A DNA stretch of 50,144 nt from Candidatus Doudnabacteria bacterium RIFCSPHIGHO2_02_FULL_42_25. Its GTDB lineage: Bacteria; Patescibacteria; Doudnabacteria; UBA920; O2-02-FULL-48-8. Shown here one piece after another: positions 46,795 to 50,144 of this stretch; positions within the stretch are counted from its first letter, which is position 1; each line of letters starts with the position of its first letter. The notes under the pieces were generated by a model. That model was not told where the DNA came from. It searched no databases and saw nothing but the letters and a program-made list of their open reading frames with translations. The stretch spans positions 1 through 50,144 of the forward strand of contig MFEQ01000008.1 in assembly GCA_001777665.1 (NCBI GenBank), given 5' to 3'. Position numbers and translations under genes: made by a program.

Positions 46795-47829
46795 ATGATC
46801 ACCAATGATTCCATAGAAACAGACATAATCAAACCAACCACTACCACTGAAGAAGTGTTGTTTGAGGCGACATTGCGTCCTCAAAAACTCGCTGAATATG
46901 TCGGCCAGGAAAAAATCAAAGAAAACTTAAAGATCCTAATTGATGCAGCCAAGGCGCGCAAAGAAACCCTCGAGCATCTACTTTTCTACGGCCCACCCGG
47001 CCTTGGCAAAACTACACTCGCTCATATCATTTCCAGGGAGACAGGATCAAACATTAAAGTAACATCTGGGCCTGCTATAGAAAAAGCCGGAGACCTCGCT
47101 TCCCTGCTGACCAATCTTACTGAAAACGACGTTTTATTCATAGACGAAATTCATCGGCTAAACAAAACCGTAGAAGAAATTCTCTACCCAGCGATGGAAG
47201 ACTATGCGCTGGATATCGTCCTCGGCAAAGGAGCGGGAGCCAAAGCTGTCAGATTGGATTTGCCCAAATTTACGTTGATTGGGGCGACAACCAGAATCGG
47301 ACTACTCTCGGCTCCCCTGCGTGATCGGTTTGGTATGACTTATCGTCTGGATTATTATGAAGAACCAGAAATCGAAGCCATTCTCAAACGAACCGCCAAA
47401 ATCCTCGGAATTCAAATCGATGATCAAGGTAAAATCGAAATTGCCAAACGATCCAGACGCACTCCTCGAATCGCTAATCGCCTCCTCAAGCGTGTCCGCG
47501 ACTTTGCACAAGTTAAAGCTCGAGGTAAAATAGATAGACAGGTCGCTGATGAAGCTTTGTCTATGCTCGAGGTGGACGAACTTGGTTTGGACAACAACGA
47601 CCGTCGGATTTTGGAAGCCTTAATCGACAAATTCGGAGGCGGTCCAGTCGGTATATCCTCCCTGGCCGCCGCAACTTCAGAAGACATGGGGACAATCGAG
47701 GATATCTATGAGCCTTATCTACTTCGGCTCGGACTCCTGGCCCGAACACCCAAGGGCCGCGTCGCCACACCAGCAGCATACGATCATCTCAAAAAGACAC
47801 CAAAAACAACAGCACAAACATTACTATGA
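46795..47829 (+). CDS. ruvB: Holliday junction DNA helicase RuvB
   Basis: 344 residues, normal length. Walker A GPPGLGKT (66-73), DVLFIDEIHRLNK (Walker B), sensor GATTRIGLLSAPLRDRFG with the Arg finger, and a C-terminal winged helix (IEDIYEPYLLRLGLLARTPKGRVAT). Branch-migration motor for RuvA-bound junctions. A start at 46768 is excluded by the promoter position. Its stop overlaps the ATG of the next small membrane protein. Confidence 0.96.
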   Translation: MITNDSIETDIIKPTTTTEEVLFEATLRPQKLAEYVGQEKIKENLKILIDAAKARKETLEHLLFYGPPGLGKTTLAHIISRETGSNIKVTSGPAIEKAGDLASLLTNLTENDVLFIDEIHRLNKTVEEILYPAMEDYALDIVLGKGAGAKAVRLDLPKFTLIGATTRIGLLSAPLRDRFGMTYRLDYYEEPEIEAILKRTAKILGIQIDDQGKIEIAKRSRRTPRIANRLLKRVRDFAQVKARGKIDRQVADEALSMLEVDELGLDNNDRRILEALIDKFGGGPVGISSLAAATSEDMGTIEDIYEPYLLRLGLLARTPKGRVATPAAYDHLKKTPKTTAQTLL

Positions 47830-48044
47830 ATCCCGTCACACCAACCAATCTTGGAGAAACTATTCTGAACGTGTTTTTCTATTTGATCATTGCGGCGTTT
47901 TTGATTTACAGTATCATCGCGATCTATTCCCTACTTCGGTATGGTCGGACAAAGATTTTAAGTATCTCGGTGATAGTTGTCTACCTAATAATCTCTGCTG
48001 GACTTTACGCTGCCGCCGTCAGTAGTTTAAATCAAATCAAATGA
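47826..48044 (+). CDS. Small two-span membrane protein
   Basis: 72 residues with two membrane helices (about 12-37 and 45-66). The ATG overlaps the ruvB stop (ATGA) and its own stop overlaps the start of the PH-domain protein, so the three genes are tightly coupled. No family recognised; perhaps a partner of the PH-domain membrane protein that follows. Confidence 0.75.
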   Translation: MNPVTPTNLGETILNVFFYLIIAAFLIYSIIAIYSLLRYGRTKILSISVIVVYLIISAGLYAAAVSSLNQIK

Positions 48045-48574
48045 TTCATAATCCCTTGTTTCCAGGTCAGCAGGAAAACGAAAAAATTTACATGGTGTTG
48101 CGACCGCATTGGTTTATTTTTTTCCTAAAATTTCTAGCCTGGGTATTGTTTGCCGCTATCCCATTTATTATCGACTGGTTTATCAATCAGTTTGCCCCAG
48201 GACTGAACAATGCTCCTTATGTAGGATATATCGATCTTTTGAAAGACATCTATATGATGTTTTTAATGTTGGGATTATTTATTCTCTGGATTATGTATTA
48301 TTTGAATATGCAAATCATTACCAATGAGCGCATCGTTGATGTCACCCAAAAATCTTTGCTCCACCATACGATTTCAGAATTGCATTTAACCAATATCGAA
48401 GACGTGACGGCAGAAGTCAAAGGGGTGTTTGGGACTTTTCTAAACTATGGCAGTGTCTATGTCCAAACCGCAGCCGAAACCGAACGCTTTGTGTTCGATA
48501 ATGTTCCCAACCCCGCAGCAGTCGAAAAAATGATCCTCGATCTCTATGAAAAAGTGCCAAAAGGAAACGATTAA
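48041..48574 (+). CDS. Membrane protein with bacterial PH-like domain
   Basis: 177 residues. Short N-terminus (LFPGQQENEKIYMVLRPHWF), two membrane helices (about 23-45 and 65-85), then a bPH_2/YdbS-type domain: MQIITNERIVDVTQKSLLHHTISELHL and NIEDVTAEVKGVFGTFLNYGSVYVQTA. The family is widespread in Gram-positive and CPR membranes with unknown function. Last gene of the ruvB run, followed by a terminator. Confidence 0.85.
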   Translation: MIHNPLFPGQQENEKIYMVLRPHWFIFFLKFLAWVLFAAIPFIIDWFINQFAPGLNNAPYVGYIDLLKDIYMMFLMLGLFILWIMYYLNMQIITNERIVDVTQKSLLHHTISELHLTNIEDVTAEVKGVFGTFLNYGSVYVQTAAETERFVFDNVPNPAAVEKMILDLYEKVPKGND

Positions 48575-48576
48575 AT

Positions 48577-48599
48577 ACCGCCAATAGGTGGTTTTTTTT
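48577..48599 (+). terminator. Intrinsic terminator after PH-domain gene
   Basis: ACCGCC pairs with GGTGGT (one G-T) around AATA, followed by eight T. Confidence 0.85.
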
Positions 48600-48635
48600 A
48601 TAAAAAAGGGCGGGGGTCGAAACGACTCCCCGCCC
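48600..48635 (-). terminator. Intrinsic terminator of the 48659 gene
   Basis: On the minus strand GGGCGGGG...CCCCGCCC with GTCG/CGAC and a TTT loop, followed by six T. Very stable. Confidence 0.85.
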
Positions 48636-48658
48636 TGCAAAGCAAACGTGTGTCGAAA

Positions 48659-49987
48659 TTACTGAAGACCGGCTTCCTTCCGCAGGTCCTGGAGCGTGAC
48701 CTCCACGCCGGTGATGCCCGTGTAGTACTCAGCGAGCGTATCGTTGAGCAACCCAGGACGATGCTCGGCGAGTCGTTTCATAAACCCGCCACGATGGCCC
48801 TTCTGCGTCTGGGCAAACATCGCACGGGCTGTCAAAGCGGCCTTCTTTTTGCTCTTGCGTCCCGGACCCTCCAGGAACTTCATGCCGACCTCGATCCGCG
48901 CCTTGTTGTAAGCCACTTTGCTCTTGGCCTTAGCCTTGAGCAGCTCGACCTGAGCCTCGAGGAAGTCGCCGTTACGACCAGGCGTGGTCTTTCGCTTGCC
49001 GCTGGTTGTTGGGCTCGCGACCAACTGCTGACCACCATGCGAAGCGACCAACATCGTGAGTTCACCCATGAACTTCGTGAACCGATCGTTTCCAGCTGCA
49101 GCCACGAGGCTCTCGAGTGCCTCCAAGACTTCGCCGCCCGCCGCTTCCGCCATAGCGCGGAGTCTCTTCAATCCATTACTCATCACAACAGTCTCCTTGG
49201 TCCGCACGATTTCCTGCGGCGGACGGTTTAGATCGTACAGTGGTTCTTTGAACCACTCTCCATACAAATACCTAGCGAATTTCGGTGCAGCTATCCGCTG
49301 TGGCTTGTCTGAAAAGTGGAAGAAGTAAGTCCGCATCGGGAATGGGGCTCCCGATGTGTGCGAAATATAGGCGTACCTTCGCACACGGTTGGGCATTCGA
49401 TAGCGACCGTAGAAGAGAAACAGGTCTGTGATCGAGAAGAAAAATCCGATCTCGCGCATGATGGCGAGCTCTCGATCCTTGCCCTGTTCAGCTTCCAATC
49501 GTTCACGCATTCGCTGGTACCGGAAACCTAGAAGTGCAGAAAGCCACTTCTCGATTTTTCCGAAATTGTCCACCGACGCATTCCGTCTGGCGTCTGCAAC
49601 CGTTATGGCGAGACATCGCCCACGACTTTGGACCACCAATGGAATGATACGACGCGCGATGTCGATGTTGGGCTCGATAGTACCGCAGAGGTCGAGATGA
49701 AAAGCGTCGACTCCCCGGCTCGAACCTGCGACAGATCGAAATACCCGAGAAAAACTGGCCAGCGACGACGTGTATCTATAGGGCAACTGGGAGATCAAGT
49801 TAGCTGACCGTTTCCTATTTCGTTCGATCAACCAACCGTTACTATCCGGAATTCCGTGTTCTTGCCAGATCGCCGCCTCTCGTCCTTCTCCTCCGAGTGA
49901 AGCGATTACTGCTTCGCTTAGGGGAACGTGCTTCTGCACGAATTGAAGGAAGAGTCGGAGCACTTGGCTCTTGAGTTCCTTGTCCAT
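48659..49987 (-). CDS. Large solitary protein of unknown function
   Basis: 442 residues. No signal peptide or clear membrane segments. The N-terminal half has FHLDLCGTIEPNIDIARRII and RCLAITVADARRNASVDNFG, strand-helix blocks that could be a methyltransferase-like Rossmann core (weak). It also has YRYTSSLASFSRVFRSVAGS and RRYAYISHTSGAPFPMRTYFFHF. The C-terminal half is basic with Ala-rich helices (KRLRAMAEAAGGEVLEALES, then KAKAKSKVAYNKARIEVG) and may bind nucleic acid. It is clearly GC-richer than neighbours, has TTGACA-17-TAATAT, an AGAGGAGGAG ribosome site and a private terminator. Not a family I recognise; transfer from another genome is possible. Confidence 0.75.
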   Translation of the reverse strand: MDKELKSQVLRLFLQFVQKHVPLSEAVIASLGGEGREAAIWQEHGIPDSNGWLIERNRKRSANLISQLPYRYTSSLASFSRVFRSVAGSSRGVDAFHLDLCGTIEPNIDIARRIIPLVVQSRGRCLAITVADARRNASVDNFGKIEKWLSALLGFRYQRMRERLEAEQGKDRELAIMREIGFFFSITDLFLFYGRYRMPNRVRRYAYISHTSGAPFPMRTYFFHFSDKPQRIAAPKFARYLYGEWFKEPLYDLNRPPQEIVRTKETVVMSNGLKRLRAMAEAAGGEVLEALESLVAAAGNDRFTKFMGELTMLVASHGGQQLVASPTTSGKRKTTPGRNGDFLEAQVELLKAKAKSKVAYNKARIEVGMKFLEGPGRKSKKKAALTARAMFAQTQKGHRGGFMKRLAEHRPGLLNDTLAEYYTGITGVEVTLQDLRKEAGLQ

Positions 49988-50026
49988 AATTTCGACTCCT
50001 CCTCTGAAGTCAGAAAAGAACCTGTA

Positions 50027-50055
50027 ATATTATTCTTTTCTAGCGATTTTGTCAA
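50027..50055 (-). promoter_or_regulatory. Promoter of the 48659 gene
   Basis: On the minus strand TTGACA, 17-nt spacer, TAATAT, about 40 nt before ATG 49987. Confidence 0.75.
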
Positions 50056-50096
50056 GGCTTATTTCGTGTAGAGTTAACAGTCAATGATGACACTTT

Positions 50097-50124
50097 GGGC
50101 TAACTTCTCGACTGGAGTTAGTCC
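50097..50124. other. Hairpin at the window end
   Basis: GGGCTAACT pairs with AGTTAGTCC around a 10-nt loop. No gene is seen from 50056 to 50144. It may be a terminator or repeat belonging to a feature beyond the window. Confidence 0.4.
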
Positions 50125-50144
50125 ATTTAATTTTGTGTGAATTC

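Overview
The window looks like a piece of a Patescibacteria (Candidate Phyla Radiation, CPR) chromosome. The support is the mix of short, reduced housekeeping proteins (a 697-residue ValRS, a 759-residue PolA without a full proofreading domain, a 113-residue TsaB-like protein), many small secreted or membrane proteins known mainly from uncultured bacteria (DUF3105, Gmad2, DUF5667, DUF475, VanW, M23+FG-GAP), many intergenic palindromic repeats, and standard stop usage (TGA is a stop, so it is not a UGA-recoding lineage). The exact phylum cannot be fixed from this piece.

Layout. 1-3.5 kb (minus): a partial secreted protein ending in a dockerin-like repeat, a cupredoxin lipoprotein, and glutamate dehydrogenase. 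3.5-6.9 kb (minus): DUF3105, two thioredoxin-reductase paralogues and folD. 6.9-15 kb: an ECF sigma factor with a membrane partner, membrane and secreted proteins (PA14 type), tRNA-Glu(UUC), DUF475/TerC, YggT and tsaD. 15-18.3 kb: a solitary GGDEF gene diverging from valS. valS is preceded by a ~230-nt structured leader that looks like a T-box riboswitch. 18.4-26.5 kb (minus): Gmad2 protein, rpoC and rpoB. 26.6-30.4 kb (minus): MFS, TsaB-like, LOG, FemAB and ruvA. 30.4-32.1 kb: three solitary, GC-richer genes with strong Shine-Dalgarno sites. 32.1-35.1 kb: uvrB, a PaaX/Cas2-like regulator bracketed by identical direct repeats, and rpsT. 35.2-43.2 kb (minus): polA, Nudix, lipoprotein, M23/FG-GAP, coiled coil, PilB/GspE and a degenerate DHH protein. 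43.4-48.6 kb (plus): tsaE, vanW, pepA, coiled coil, ruvB, and small membrane and PH-domain proteins. 48.7-50 kb: another solitary GC-rich gene.

Themes. (1) t6A synthesis genes (tsaD, tsaB-like, tsaE) and Holliday-junction genes (ruvA, ruvB) are scattered through the window. (2) Many housekeeping genes have a clear -10 box only 6-10 nt before the start codon, so their mRNAs should be leaderless or nearly so. A separate group of solitary, GC-richer genes has long leaders, AAGGAGG-type sites and private terminators. (3) Several palindromic repeat families fill the gaps between genes and have entered the coding sequence of tsaE and vanW. (4) The most notable element is the valS leader: helix, UGGUACC bulge, helix, competing hairpin, and a Val codon (GUA) in an upstream stem's internal loop, all behind a good promoter. 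Coordinates and motifs were read by eye. No alignment, folding or database search was run.
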